A stretch of DNA of 64,000 nt from Colius striatus (GCF_028858725.1 NC_084760.1:54027367-54091366); one strand, 5' to 3'; shown: positions 38,301-60,552, counted from the stretch's first letter. The notes: a model not told the origin generated them from the sequence alone. Numbers and translations are program-made.

Positions 38301-41300
38301 TGTTTTCATTTTTGTGGGCTTTCTGGTTCCTCTGAGTGGTGATGATGTGCAAGCTGCCCTTTCTTAATGAATTATTTACACATTATTGCTGGTAACTAGA
38401 GACAGTAAAGATGACTTGTGCCTCTTTAAAACATTCCTTTAAATTACTCTGAAGATGCTGCTGTGGCAGTGCTATAATACACACTGCTTCTGTGCTTTTA
38501 ATCAGCTCATCGTGTTGCAAATCTGTGAATAATGTTGTTTACAGCAGTTTGGGGCTCTTCACTAAATGCTACAAACAGCTTTGGCTTGGGACTTGCTCAA
38601 GTCTACAGTGATCACTCTAGCCTGAGTACTAATCCTTGTGCTTTGCAGCCTGGGCTGTGATTTACCACTGGGATTTAAAAAGCCTATTCAAATTTAGGAA
38701 GCTGTACAAATGCTCGAGGTCTGGGTAGGCAGGAAAATAGCTCTATGAGTTCAGGGAAATCTCTGTATTTCCTAGCCTTTAAAAGGTCTGTGTGCATCTC
38801 TCCAAGAGATTAACTTGAAGAAAATCTGTAATACCTACCTCCTGCAAAGGGCAAATCTAGTGAGGGGTTCAAGTGGGCTGTGAAGTGTGTTAGGCCAAGC
38901 AGAGACCTAGGGTCATCAGTAAAAACTGCTAAGTGATGTTTCTGTTGATGAGCAGCCTGTGACTTCCATCTGTACAACAGGGGAAAAAATTATCAAAAAA
39001 ACCAAACTCATAGGTTTGTTTTTCTTCTGTTGTTTTAGCACAGACTAAGACAAAAAGTGGATGTAACATGTACTGTGTTTTAATAACGCAGGGAAGGAAA
39101 GCTAGATACAAGTATTGTCAACTTTTCCTGGCAGCTGAGTCCTTTTGTTCTTCTAGCACTCGCTTCTGCTCTGGAGAAGTACAGAGCCCATGGACACATC
39201 AGGGTGAGGGAGAGGGGGAATTCAGGAGTTGTAACAGGACGGGAGGCTACTCTGCAATGCAGGGCTCTATCAGGGTAAAGATTTTCAAATTTCTCTTTCC
39301 CCCTGGCTGTAGTTAGCAGGTCATGTTTTCAATGGTTGGCTTATTTTAGGTTTCCAAAGTTGGTGTCCCCACAGCTGCAGAGCAGGCACGCTCCAGGTGC
39401 CCTGCTTAGTCCTCAGCCCCGACAAGGAGCTGTCTCTGAGCCAGCAGTGCCACTTTCACCGTAACTCTTGGCCTGTCTAAAGGTGTTGGGGTTTTTTTTG
39501 AAGTGCCTAGTCTGCTGGAGTGTATGTGTCACACACCTCCATTATCTCTGACTCCTCCTCTTCCTCTCTTCTGAAGTATCTCATCATTATCATGGTGCAC
39601 CTTGCCTAGTTTAGTGGCTTCTGCTCGTAAAAGTTGAGTCATTTCACCTTCTTTTCAACCTAATGCTTTCAGCAACTCATTTTACCTTATTTTCACCACT
39701 GATCTCCATATATCCTTTCCTCATTTGGATAACTGCCCAGTGACTTGCATTTGTCTTCTATTGTGAAAATTTCAGGAAGAGAATGTGTCTGTATAACTTT
39801 TTCTACCTTTATGGCTTGATTGAGTATAAATGATTGTTATTAATAATGTATCTTGAAATGGTCTCTTATCTGACAAGTGTACTTTTATTTAATATATAAT
39901 ATTTATGGCATGGTTGTAAGTGTTTTGCAGCCTATTTTATAAAATTAATGGTATCCTACAAAATTGGAACTCACTACTGCATGTCTGGCTTTTAAATTTT
40001 TGCTGAGAAATGGAAAGAGGCTGCAGGATTTTATATGCAAATGATGAAAGGTGGAGGTTTGGTTTTATGTATGTTGGCAGACAATGTTGGGAGACAAAGA
40101 GAAAAAGAGCCTGAGATGTGATGTATTAAAATATTTGAGAATGATAGAGAAAAGAAAGCTTCAAATTTTGTTGAAGCTATTCTATATGAAGACAGGCATG
40201 CTTTAATTAAAGAAGCCAAACACTGCCTGATTTGTTTTCGCTCAGTACAGTGTAGTTTTGAATGATGAGAAAATGGATAGTTTGCTCAGTGAGAATAAAT
40301 CCAGACATGGTGCTTATTGTTTAAAATAACCTTATTTGAAAAATCATCCCTAGGATATTAAAGAGAAGAAGGAAAAAATGAGACATAGCACCTAGACTGT
40401 CTTTTCCTCAAATGTTCCTTAGGCTGTATCTGCTCCATAAATCTCCATGTAAAATTCTATGAAATTGTTTTCTCAGAGTGAAAAATTGACTTTGCTAAAA
40501 TAAAGGGGTGTTTTGCCATCGACTTAAATGGAGCTGGTTTTCTTGCTGTGTAAGTTATTTTTAGAAAGAAAAATGCTCATCGGTGCAAGAAATTTTCCTG
40601 CTAGCTTATGTTGGTGATAGTGTGGGTGTAATGATAGAAGATTTACTGCCCCAAACAAGTTGTGACCGTGAGCAGCCAATTAATTCTCTAGTCAGAAAAT
40701 GTTCATACACTTTGGTGTGAGGCTATTTCTTTGTCCTTTTTGCCTTGAAACTGGAATAAAAGAGAATTAGATACTGAGATCTATGTTACAGTCTATCAAA
40801 TCCTATGGCAGAAGTGGATAGTTATAAGGATTGTTTATATTTATAAATAAATCTTAGTATAAAACACTAATAGAGTCTATGTGTACTCTCACTTTTTCTC
40901 TTTTGTTGAGAAATGTTCAGGGTTTGGATTAAAGATGTGGACAGCAGCATTTTGCTGGAAAAATGTATTCAATTTGGGATCTGAGAAAAAAAGAAATCAA
41001 AGAATACTTCTTTGGTTATTCAATCAGAGATAAAACTAGCAAATTGAAAACCAGGATTCATTTTCTCTATAGCCTAAATTTCCTATAATTTTATGTAGTT
41101 TTTCAGAGCCTTAGGTGTGGATGCAACACTAATTGTCTTCACTTGTAAACTTATTTTCTCTAGAGCTCTTGGGGTGGAAATGGTTATGGATGCTGCTGAG
41201 GGCTCTTGCAGAGAAGCACATTTGGGTTGCTCTGTGCTGGTCCTGCCAGGGGACCCTGGGGAGGCCTCCCAGGTAATTGCTTGTTATGTAGGTCCTGGCT

Positions 41301-44300
41301 TATCTTCTCTCCCTCGTTTGCATCCGTGGTTGTCAGGAGAGAGGTAATCAATAAGATGACAAACTCCATTTTTCTGTCTCCATCCTATCGGACCATGAAA
41401 GTGTGTTTTAATTAGTTTTCTATCTATCTATATTCTTGCAATGACACTTACAGTAGAAAGGTGTTTCAGGAGAGGAGGAAATAACAGGTTTCTTTAGATA
41501 CTTTCAGGGGGGGTTTTAAGCATCTTTCTTTTAAGCTTTTACTCTCTCAGCCTGTTAGATCTCTTTTTCCTTTGTTTTTTGTTCTTTTGCTGCCGTGGGT
41601 TGCACTGGGGCTGTCACCATTCCTGGGACCCTTGAGCAGCGCCTGTGCTGGGCCATGAGAAGTTGTCCTTCCTGCTTATAGAAATTCCACTCTTCTGGTT
41701 TTTGTTACTCTGAGATGTGAGGAAGGGAGTTTGGCACTGTGGAGCGGGGAGCTCTCTGTTCCCAGCTTCCATGGGTGGTGGATGGTTAACGCAGAGTTCG
41801 TATTTTATCCTGAGTTCTTGGTGCAGTTAACTAATAGTAAGGCAGATATTGTTTTTCAGCAAGTATTGATTACTTTGGGCTTGTTTCTAGTCTGTGTGGT
41901 CACTCCCAAACACAGGAATCATGGTGGTGAAAGCTGGCTTAATACCATAACTAGCAGTGGGAAAAGCATATAGTTTGAAGCTACTCCTTGGCAATTTGCT
42001 GCTTAATGTTAAAGTATTCAAACAAAATAAAGCAGCAATCTTTCTTGGGCTGGAGAGTTTCCAGAGAACTGACTGGACTCCAGGAAGAGTCACGCCATTA
42101 CAGTAACCATGCATCCCATACAGTGCTGGCATCACTCAGCTCCACAGTATTCCTTGGCTGAGATGCTGTGAGTGATACCTGGCTCTGTTGCAGCTGAGTG
42201 CTTCCAAAGGCCTTGCTCCAATTGCTGGGTCCTATTCCGATACATCAGCAGGAACCTCAGTGGCCAAGGAGACCTCTCCGGGGAGAGTGAAAAGAGCTCT
42301 GACCTGAATTAGGATGTGGTTTGGGAATCCATGCAGCTTGGGTCAGACACTTGACCCGCATCTTTTGCTGCCTGAGACTCTGACTGTCTGGATGGCATTT
42401 CTGGTCCAGAATATGATGACAGTGGTAGTTAGAAAAAACTTCTGTAGCTGAAAAGTGCATTGAAATCGGCGCAGTTGCCAAAATCTATGGCTTTTCACAA
42501 CTAGCAAATCTACTTACCTAATTAGCTCTGCCTTCAATTTTTAATGTAGCAGCAGGGAATGGAGGATTTGCCTTATGATTTGTGTTATATGTCTCAATAG
42601 GCTTCAGTTCACGGTGAACAGAGTAGAAGCCACTCATTGAGTAGAATGTGCCACAGTCTCAAATTCATTGGGGAAGGCTTGGAAGTGGTCAATACCTCTT
42701 GTTTGTTGTGTGATTCTGGGTTAAACATCTGAGTTGGCAGAGTCAGCATTCCATTGGAGTACAAGCAAGAGTCTTGGAGCAGACACTTTGAGGGCACCAG
42801 CAGCAGCTCCATTGGAGCATGGCCAAAGGTGCTGGCCTGCAGCACTCAACCACTCTTGTGCCCCACTGTGGTGATGTGAGGGTAGGTGGTGGGTCTGTGG
42901 GGCAGCTGTGCTAAGGGACACTGGTTACACATAGACAAGCAGTGAAGGAGACTGGTGGCAAACTCCTACTTACACAGGGAAAAGGTTCTCCGGTTCCTGA
43001 ACCATGAAGGAGCTCTGTGATGCTTGAGCTGATGGTTTCTCTTCTTACTCTGGCCTTCTGGGGAACAGCATAATAAATGTTTATGAGCATTAGTCTCTTT
43101 TGGTGATATTTTGAGCCATTGTGTCTTGTTTCCCTGCTTTTTTTTCTCTTGCAATCTGGTGTTTGTCAGCTCCTGCCCAGAATGGCTGAGTGTTGTCGTA
43201 TTAATTTGCTGCTGCTGCCCTTGTTAGCTTCAGGTGATGTCTTTGAGGATGGCTGAGACAAATACCAAAACCTTTGTGCAGTTGTAGATTAGAAGGGGTT
43301 GTATAAACTGTAATGAATGGAGTGGCACATGAAAAATACTGTTTTAGAATAAGTTCTGTTTCTGCTTGCTTATATACCGTGGAATTGTAGCTCTATATAG
43401 TTTTGCTCATACCTTACTTTGTCCACTGCTGCTATATAATTCTTGACACTGTGCTTTTCAAATTGATCATTGTAATATTTTAATCTGCAAATTGAAGAAA
43501 CGAGACAAAGCTTACAGACATAGATCTTCACAGTATATAGCAACAATATTTGCTATGGGGTTAAACATACAATTCAACGTAGCAAATGTGAAAATAGTGA
43601 GGTTGTGAGGATTACTTAAAAAAAAACAACACCTAAGTTTTAACTTCAGTTTCAAAAGGTATTTGAAATTTATTTTTTGTAAAACCTTATTTTGATTTTT
43701 TTTTTTTAAATTGAGGGATTTGATAGGCAAGGAGCAATCAACAGTGTCTTGAAAGAGTCAAGCAGCAGCACAGAAGGGGGCTCTGACAATGCACCTCTGT
43801 GAAAGTGGTCTCCACCTTTGAGAGGGGCTGCAGGGCCTTGAGATACTCAGCTGAGGGAAGTAGAGGTGCCCCAGCAACAAACAGAAATCACTGGATTAAG
43901 AAAAGAGAGACAAAAGTACAGAAGTGTTTTGTACCAACTGAGGTACCTCAAGGAACAAGCATAAAAATAGAAAGTTGTTTGGGAGGCAATGTGCTGGGTA
44001 CCAAATAGCAAGTATTTAGCAAGTAGAGGTTGGCAGTAGGTTCCAACTAAAGATTGATTATAACACCTGAACTGCTGGGTAGGAGCAGCAGGATCACAAC
44101 TGTGAGATCTTATGGTAGTGCAAGAAAGGCGAAAAACTTTAACTGTGTATTTTAGATGAGAAAGGCTCAAACCAGCTGAGGCCAACCAGTGACGCAGCTG
44201 CTCACTGTCCACTGTCTTCATCCTTGGCTGCTGGGCTGTGTGTTGGGGCAGCTGAATGTGGAAGTCTGGCAGCTCTGTGCCTCAGGGCCAGCTGGTAGCA

Positions 44301-46854
44301 GGGCTTGGCACGTGTTCCCAGTAGGCATGAGTGCACACAGTGACCTATACAGAACATGTATATGGCCAGCCACACAGACCAGCACAGACATATGTGCAAG
44401 ATCAGATTTGGCCTTTTACATGTGCAGAAAAGTCCCTCACCCAGGAAAATAGAAACAGAATTTGGAAAAAAGGTAAGACTCACTGAGCTGATCAGAAGCA
44501 GGGCAGTGCCAGTGTATCAACCAGCAAACTGCTTGGACATTACTGGCCCTTTTTACTCTTATTTCCCCATCCATGCTCCTCTCCAAATCACCCTTGCTTT
44601 TCCCTACACTTGCCTCCCCTAAGCATCCTGTGTTGTGCAGTTCCAAAATGCCCTTCCCTTCCAGACTCTTCGGCAGTGTCCTCAGTCCAAAACATGGTCT
44701 AGAGAATTGCTACTTTTGGCTCATCCTGATGGGTGGGCACCAGGGCTGAGGCTCCTTTCCTGGGGAGGCCCTGGGAAGGGGAGCTGAGCAGGATGTCCTG
44801 TTCTGAGTCCTTCCCATGGGTTCCCACTTGTCTATGGGAAGTGCCCTGTTCCCTTGCCCTGTGCTTCTCTGGATGGGTGGAGATGGGCTTTTGATGGGCT
44901 GCCAGCTCCTGCCATGAGCCTGGGAGTAGCTGAAACAGTGTATGACATGGTACCTCATTCTGCCATTCCCTGTGTGCTCTTTCTATGTGTGCTGACGAAC
45001 TCTTTAAAAATCATGTAACCTTTCATTGCTGTAGGATCACTATTTGTACCATCAGAAGCCTTCAGCTATGCCCCACGGCTGAAAAATACTTTGGGCTCTT
45101 CTATTGTGTGTGTTGCCAACTGTAATACCTCTCTGTGCTTCTGTAGTGACAGCAAGTCCCCTTGTCATAGGGTGTTGCTGCTTGGCAGATGAATCAATGG
45201 CCAGAATGTGACAGCAATGGAGTCACAGACATTTTATTATAACTTGATATGCTCAAGACTAGTAGTAGTTCTGTGCTACTCTGGTCTGAAAGCAACACAA
45301 CTGAAGTGAAAGGATAAAATACCAGTAATGACAGGGATCTTTAACGTCCTGTAAAATGTTAGTACAGGAATAGCAGAAGGCAAACAACCTTCCACAAATC
45401 AGCCACAAAGTGTGCATAGAAAATCTGGAGTGCATCTGAGAATTTTAGAGAGGTTTCCAAAGGGAAGGTTGATTATTGTGAATTTTTTTTTCTTAATTAC
45501 ATGGTGAGAGCTGGTGCAGATACCAGCACTGACTCCTGAGGTACGGATGAATGCTAACAGCCTGCTGGGCTCTAACTGGACTCGTTGTGAATGTATAAAT
45601 GCATGAAACAAGGAGAAAGCAAACCTCTGTGTTTTATCTCTTGCAGTATTCAGACAGGAACACAAGAGTCTTGGAGACCATTTCCTGGGTTTGGCAGCAT
45701 GCTTTTGATGCATAATCTTACCTCCTGCATCTGAGATCAACTAGGACAGACTAATCCCAAGATTAAGGCGGATCAGATGAAGGGCTGTTTCCATAGCAGG
45801 TGCTGTCACATACAAGTTCCTCTTGTGATAGAGCAAGGCCATAGGGCAATGCAGATGGTGGGGCAAATCCTGTTTGTCTTGACTAATTTTCAACTTGGTC
45901 CTAGTTCCTTTTTCCCTGGCAGAAAACAAACCATGTCAAGCATCCAATTAGGAGACCAAACGGGTTGAAAGCCTAACCCAGGCTTGTATTTATAGCTCTT
46001 GTGAACAACATGCTGTGCTCAGGTTTGCATTATTTCATGTTAACTCATTGAGTAGCACTCTGTGTGGTACTGGAGTCAGCTGCAGGAGACGACTGCCTGC
46101 TGCCTACCCCAAGGATTGCATTGTCTGTAGCTGTGCATTTGCAGCTATGCTGGAAAAAAGATGTCAGATCTAAGAGCTACCCCAAAAATGACTTGAGTGG
46201 GTCTAATGAGTAAGTCCTTTGACAGAAATTTATACTGTTGAGACTGAAATCACAGCACTTTGTTGGATGAGGCTTTCTACTAAACAGAGACCAAGGTTAT
46301 ATATGAGGGATAGCTGTTATTTCAATATTTAGATTGGAGATCTTAGTGACACGTCCTTCCAGCACAAAATGTAGTTACAGTTCCTATGACAACTGTTCCT
46401 CTCTCCTCTGGAGCATGGGCTAACGATAGTGTTTCATTACATGATCATGTAACTCTGGGCACTGTGACAGCCTTGTCATCTCTGCTCCAGTGTTTGCTTC
46501 TAAATGGCATTTAAGCTGAAGCTCGCTCGTATTGTGCAGAATGTGAACTGGAGTGACTGACCTTCACTGTGCTTACTGCCTGCCACCCCTGATTTCCCAG
46601 CTTCCTGCTTTTTATCAGTAAGCTCACTTTCTACCAAAATATATCTGGTAGAAAGAATGTTATTGATTTATTTCTGTGATAGCAATTCTATACAGTGACT
46701 AACAGTAATTATATATAGTATCTTAACAAGCACACAGAGTACTAATCCCTATCAAATTAATCTCTTGACAAAAAAATCATACGAGTAGCAGTCAAACCAG
46801 ACTATGCAGCAGACTCCTGTAAGATATTCTGCAACACACTGAGGACGAGTTGCA
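29386..46854. other. intergenic region downstream of MAN1A1, without recognised transposons
   Basis: About 17 kb lie beyond the MAN1A1 poly(A) site. I see no coding exon and no CR1 or LTR copy. The longest open frame in the window is here (164 codons, 32714-32220, minus strand). It is rich in Cys, His and Ser, has no recognised domain or splice context, and is probably chance. In mammals the next gene downstream of MAN1A1 is FAM184A; its coiled-coil coding sequence is not present here. Confidence 0.5.
29574..29604. repeat. 17-bp tandem duplication containing GTAT repeats
   Basis: GTATGTATGTAAC occurs at 29575-29587 and again at 29592-29604 with GTAC between, probably by slippage in a GTAT microsatellite. 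It follows a CR1 fragment but is not joined to it. Confidence 0.75.
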
Positions 46855-46877
46855 CAGATATATTAAAAGACTTTATT
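46825..46877 (-). terminator. distal MAN1A1 poly(A) signal
   Basis: On the minus strand AATAAA sits at 46877-46872 in the context GTGAATAAAGTC. It is followed 30-45 bases later by a GU-rich element, CAGTGTGTTGC. That is the normal layout of a vertebrate cleavage and polyadenylation site, and cleavage would fall near 46855. It is the best-formed signal of those downstream of the stop codon. Confidence 0.65.
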
Positions 46878-48094
46878 CACAATAGAGAAATTTTTACAAA
46901 TATAAGTTCTTAAAAATTAAGCATCTTGCTCTATTATGTATCCCATAATTTCAGTTTGTATAAAGATGAAAAGACTAAATGGACTCTGTACAAATCAAAA
47001 CCAATTTAAATGCATGGTAGAAATGGATAAGATGTATGATGAACTCACCATAGAAACAGTGAACCATTGGGCATTGCAAAAGTCTGTTTACAACCCAACA
47101 AATACATATGCAATAGTTATCTTACAACCAACCAAAACTTCCTTTTTCCGTCCCATGAAACGATGTGGGTGCCATTTAAAGTTATCTACCTTTGAGGACT
47201 TAACATACGGAGATTTAAACGTATTATTATGCTACAAAGAAATGGAAGTAGTATGGGCAGGGTGTTTATGCAAAGATAATGTCTCCCCTCCACCCCCCCC
47301 AAGCAATTTCTTTTGCTCATGAATGACTGGGAACACAGTGACCATCACTAGCCACTTCCATGCAGCTAGTTCAGTGAACAGGGAAATAAAACACATCTCG
47401 GCAATCTAAGAAGCAGCGGTAAGTACCGACTGTTTCAAAATGATTGCTCTAGCTTTGGTGTTTTGGGGTTTTTTCTTTTAAAAAAAGGAAGAAAATCAAT
47501 ATATTCTCAGTTTATGAAAAGTTTTTTCTTCTTACAGTTGGCAGATCTACACGTTGTACAATCTTCTCGTCTACTTACATTAGTTTACAAAAAGTACAGT
47601 ATAGTGCAGTTTGTACATACAACCTGAATACCAATACTAGTCACATCAAATTTGTGCTCTTTCAAATCATTGTAACTCTTAAACTAAAAAAAATATTGAC
47701 ATGAAATGTCTGTATTATAAGGAAACAGTCGTGATGCTTATATTTAAGTATGTAGGACCAAATGCATACAAGAGTTGTGGTTGGAGCTTGCTTTTTGAAA
47801 CACAGAGAAGAGCTATCAGGTTCTCCACTCTTCAGGCTTGTGAAGTAATGGCAAGATCAATAGACACATCTGGGGAAAGCATACTGTGGTTAAGAAAACC
47901 ATGTAGAAAGAGGCTTACAAAACACTTTTCTCCAAAGACTGTTTTTGTCTGAGCTATTGTAATTTACTTGACTGATATGAGGCCTGTAGCAGCACATGCA
48001 TAACCATGTGGTAGGCAGCAGCAGACGACCCAGTTGAGATAACTAAGACAGAAGTAATTGTTACTTTTTAGTTAGAGGGAAGAGAAGTTTTGTT

Positions 48095-48100
48095 TTTATT
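48095..48100 (-). terminator. possible middle MAN1A1 poly(A) signal
   Basis: AATAAA lies on the transcript strand about 2.15 kb after the stop. The following sequence is CU-rich rather than GU-rich, so it is weaker than the distal site. Confidence 0.2.
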
Positions 48101-49558
48101 CCACACATATAACTTCTCTGTGCTTGTAGGGAAAGAAAGGCTCCTTTATAAATACCGTTTCTGAAGAAATACAATGAAATATTAGAGTCCTCCAACAATA
48201 CGAATTCCAGAGTATCAAAATCAACAGGGGTTCTGCTTTTCAACAGAGGAGAGAGCCAAGACCTCAGCCTTGCTCATTCAGTTACTGTGACATGAAGGAA
48301 TCCATACTTCAAAAAAGAAAAGAACAAGCTTTTAAAAAGCAGTAAAGCAAGAAGTCTTGACTCAGCGTGCCAGTCTGTGGAAGCAGGCTTTACCTGAGGC
48401 AGATGCAGAGAGGGTTGTACCCATTCTCCCAGCTGCGGGTGGCCCAGGCTCAGCAGGGTACCCCTATTAACTGCCATGTACGAATGCTCACCTCGGGCTC
48501 AGGCCTGCAATGGAAGGATCAGCATTGCTAAAGATCCTCTCACCTTGCTCCCTAAATAAATGTCTTTAGCAGCTCATGCAGCACAGGCCATCTCAGACTC
48601 CTGAGGGTCAAGTTTATGGGTCACCCTCTGGCTGCTATATATAAAAATGTCATTTGTTATCTTTGCTCTTGGCTTCTGCCTAAGAAAACCTACACTGCAG
48701 ACCTCTATTGGTATAGAATAAGATGTACTCTGTAATGGTTAAACAAATGTGCTTTCTCAGCTGTGATGAGCTGGACATGTGAGCTTGCTAACGAAATACC
48801 TTTAAAGATTACTGTTCAGACCGCAGTTTTGCTGCAGTCAAGTCGGTGAACAACATGCATTCTCAGAATGGGCAGCCTGGTATTATACACTACTCAAAAT
48901 ACATGAAAGACATCCTGTCATTAAATGAAAACACAGGTAGAATTAATAATCATGTAAACCATTTCAAACAACTAGCAGAAACAGGAATTGATCACGCCTA
49001 GGTTTTTTTTTTTTTCCCTTTGGTAATGCTACAAAGCAAAATATTTTTGGCAAAGCTGTTACCTTTCTTAGCAAGCCAGGCCTCTAATCTAGGGAATAAC
49101 TTCAAGCACATTGCATTCTGTCGCTTAGAGAAGACAGACTCAGTGCTTTCAGAAAGTTGTAGTTGTACACTGCCTAATTTTCTCTCTGAATAATTATTTT
49201 CTTTTAAGGAGCCAAGTTTTCTTCAAAGCATCTGGACATAGAATCTTATTTGTGGAGAGACATTAAATTGCTTTGTGACGATAAACTATGAAGTCTGGTG
49301 TCAAGTTTGAGCTTATCTGAATGTTTGAGAAAGTCCCAGAAATCTAAACAAATTGTCTCTGGTATGACTCTCAGCTTCCAGGAACAGGTCATTGAGTATT
49401 TTTTTTTCCTCTTTTTCCTATCCAACCAAATGAGAGCTACCAGACTAAATATATGAAGAAGGTAAGACTCTTAATATGAAGTGGCTATCTTATCTTTACT
49501 CCATATCAGCCTGACTAAAGGCATGAGAATAACACCACTTAGAAAAGGGAGAAAACAA

Positions 49559-49564
49559 TTTATT
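49559..49564 (-). terminator. possible proximal MAN1A1 poly(A) signal
   Basis: AATAAA lies on the transcript strand about 690 bases after the stop, with AGTGGTGTTATT roughly 20 bases downstream as a possible GU element. It would give a short 3' UTR isoform. Sequence alone cannot show that it is used. Confidence 0.35.
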
Positions 49565-50249
49565 CTATTACAATAGTCTAATAAAAACCTGAAAAACTAA
49601 GGTCTGCTAACTAATGTGCTAAATTTATAAAAACTAAGTTTAGACTAACTTCACACTGTAGTTTCAGAGTTGTGTCTGCATGAGAGAAAAATATTCCTAT
49701 GTAGACTTCATTGACAATGAAATACATCAGATACTTTACCAAGTAATGAGAGACCCGCATAAGAAGAGGCTGTCACAGTCACAACATTTGTCTTGGATGA
49801 CACACAAAACAACTTAACATTGAAGGAAAAAAAAAAGAGAAAAAAAAAGCTCTTTATACTTAATTCAATATGGCTTTTTGCAACATGGCAAAATATTACA
49901 GCTTAAAGCAGACATCTCCTCACAGAGGAGAAAAGAATTTTGCAGTCAAATTATAACAGGGAACAGGTAACATGTACCCTCTCTGCTCTTTTTGGCCAAG
50001 ATGACACTGCAGCCTAAGAAAATCAGGAGAGATGTCCTATATATCTTCAAAGAAGTGGATGGGCTGGATAATATAAATGACATTCTACGATAATCAATGG
50101 GAGACCATTCACAAATATTTACTGTTAAATAAAACAGACTGCAAAACACTTGTTTTAAAAATCTATCTCAGGAATTAAAACCAAATCATGTGCCCATGTG
50201 TCCCGGAAAGAACTATAAGGAATAAAACAAAGTATAATTTAATCTTCAT

Positions 50250-58335
<8,086 letters not shown>

Positions 58336-60238
58336 TCAAACCAAAGGTACCAGTTGGTAAAAAGCATGAAGGATGAAGACAAATTTGTCATCTATGCGGC
58401 TTTTTTTTTTCCCCCATATCACCTTTGTTTATGAATAAAAATGGAGACTATGAGCTAACATAACCTCAAAGTGCAGCCAAACCAACATAGATTAGCAATG
58501 ATGATTAATTTTGCTATAACTTTGAGTAATTTATGCAGTATACTTTATAAAACTAATGGAAAGAGTTAAAAAAATACAATTCCATTTTATTTATTTCTAT
58601 TTTGAGCAATTTCAGGTAATTTCACTTTTAATGGTGATTATTTGCTGCTTAAACTTCCACGCTTCTCATTTTTATTCTGACTTTAAGGATGTAGTTATTG
58701 GTATAATTTCATGTCAGTTATACGCAGACATAACTCATACTCAAAATGCCTGACTCAGTGAGTGCACTGAATGACATTTGGCCTCTGAGTCTACATGGTG
58801 TTCCCAAAGTCCAATGAGTTTCCCCTCCCAGATGGAATTTCTCTGTAGTTATCAAGAGTAGGGTCTCACTTAGATTTCTGGAAAAAAATGACCTACACAG
58901 AATAAAAATACACAAATGTCCTAGAAGGAATTAGAAATCGATGCCATTAGCAACGTACAGTCACTGATTACAAAGTCCAGGAAAACAACTTTCCCTTGTG
59001 GTAGGAACAGAATTAAAACAATGGAGGAGATGCAGAAGAGCATAGCCTACACAGAAAGTAAGCTATTAATCTTTAAAGGGTAGTGGTGAGGAGATGAACA
59101 AAGCTATCGTACATTCAGTTACCCAGCAGTGCTCTGCTCTATTCTATTGAAACCAAAAGACGCCAAAACTGTGCTCAATATCCACTGTTGAGAAAAAAAC
59201 TTGAATATCAGTACAGAAAACTATTAAGAAACAAGACAGGAGTTGAAATAAAAAAGTAGTATGAAGAGATGTACCAATTGTAGTCATTTATTCCCATTTA
59301 AAAAATGCATAAAAGGTTGTTTTGGTAAGCGTGAAAAATCTTCTCTAAACTAGAAGCATCAGCAGAATAATTGCGCAAGTTCTGCTTACTAAGTAGTTTT
59401 TTTTTGCCAAGAATGTCATATTGCAATCTACACTTTATTTTCCACCAATATTAGTGGAAAGCACTGAGTAAAGATGTTTTCTGCTCAGCTCTAGACCCAC
59501 TATTGGCTCTGAAAAGTCCTCCATATCTTTGTTTCTTCCTCATTGTGTGTTTTTAACATTAGGTACCTACTGAAAAGCATACCTAAGCCGCAGTAAATAA
59601 TAAAGATTCCTGTACTTGAAACAAATTCTGCATAATTTAACCTATAAAAAGAGTAATTAAATATAAAAGGGGAAAGGTGGAAAAACAGTTTCCTTAAACA
59701 TCCAAACCACAGTTCTTGCTGTGGAAGATGAAATAATTAGAGAGGCTGAGTAGGTGTCAGGCTAATTGGTGGTCATGTATTCCAAGTGCATATGAAAATG
59801 CTTTTCTACTAGGTTGGGAACTAGTAGTGGAATACTTAGGTACTTTAAAAAAAAAAAGTTCTTCATGTCTTCTGTGTTCAGCTGTATAAAATATTTGAAT
59901 TTATAATTGAAGAATTGACAGAGCAGAGTTCAAAGAACCTGCTACAAAATGTATCAATGCATAAACAAGCAAAACTGGTGAGAAGACAGAAATAATTGGA
60001 TAACTTCCAGAATCTTTCAGAGCACCGTACATGTTTTTTATTAAATGGTTTATATTTTGCAATAGGATGCCATTTTGTTAAAAACACCCAATTTTGTCAG
60101 AAATAGCTTTCAGATTACTCAGGCATTCTAAAAAATAAGCTACTTAAAAGCAAGTTCAGAAATGAAAAACTTCAAATTTAAGAACATTTCTCTAAATCTT
60201 TCATTGTATTATTCCAGTCTCACCAAATCAACAATTGC

Positions 60239-60552
60239 AGAATCACAGAATCTTAAGGATTGGAAAGGACTTGGAAAATCATCCAGTCCAACCCCCCTGC
60301 CAGAGCAGGACCACCTAGAGTAGGCCACACAGGAACTCATCCAGGTGGGCTTTGAATGTCCTCAGAGAAGGAGACTCCACAACCCCCTGTTCCAGTGCTT
60401 TGTCACCCTCACAGTGAATAAATTCTTCCTTGTATTTCTTTGGAATCTCTTATGTTCCAGCTTATATCCACTACCCCTTGTCCTATCATTGGCCATCATT
60501 GAGAAGAGCCTGGCTCCATCCTCCTGACACCCACCCTTTATGCATTTGTAAA
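60239..60552 (-). mobile_element. CR1 LINE 3'-end fragment, minus strand
   Basis: This fragment begins with the reverse complement of the CR1 tail (AATCACAGAATC). It continues through the 3' UTR (CCAGTCCAACCCCCCTGCC, AGAAGGAGACTCCACAACC) and into the last codons of ORF2 (CCCCTTGTCCTATCATTGG). It is 5'-truncated, as CR1 copies usually are. It sits in the MAN1A1 intron in the same orientation as the gene. Confidence 0.92.

Larger units (their letters stand above)
46855..50249 (-). other. MAN1A1: MAN1A1 3' untranslated region, about 3.4 kb
   Basis: This is the AT-rich stretch after the TAG stop, running to the distal poly(A) signal. It contains no recognised transposon, unlike much of the sequence beyond it, as expected for a transcribed and constrained UTR. 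Two further AATAAA hexamers on the transcript strand (49564-49559 and 48100-48095) could give shorter UTRs of about 0.7 and 2.2 kb. The end is inferred from the signal and is good to perhaps 15 bases. Short ORFs here, including one of 128 codons on the opposite strand (46936-47322), resemble nothing known. Confidence 0.7.

Noticed and set aside
1..46850. First exon of FAM184A, the expected downstream neighbour
   Set aside because: No coiled-coil coding sequence or CpG-rich promoter was found. The gene is probably further left.
46936..47322. 128-codon plus-strand frame
   Set aside because: It lies antisense within the MAN1A1 3' UTR, ends in a low-complexity proline run from a C-rich tract, and matches no family I know.
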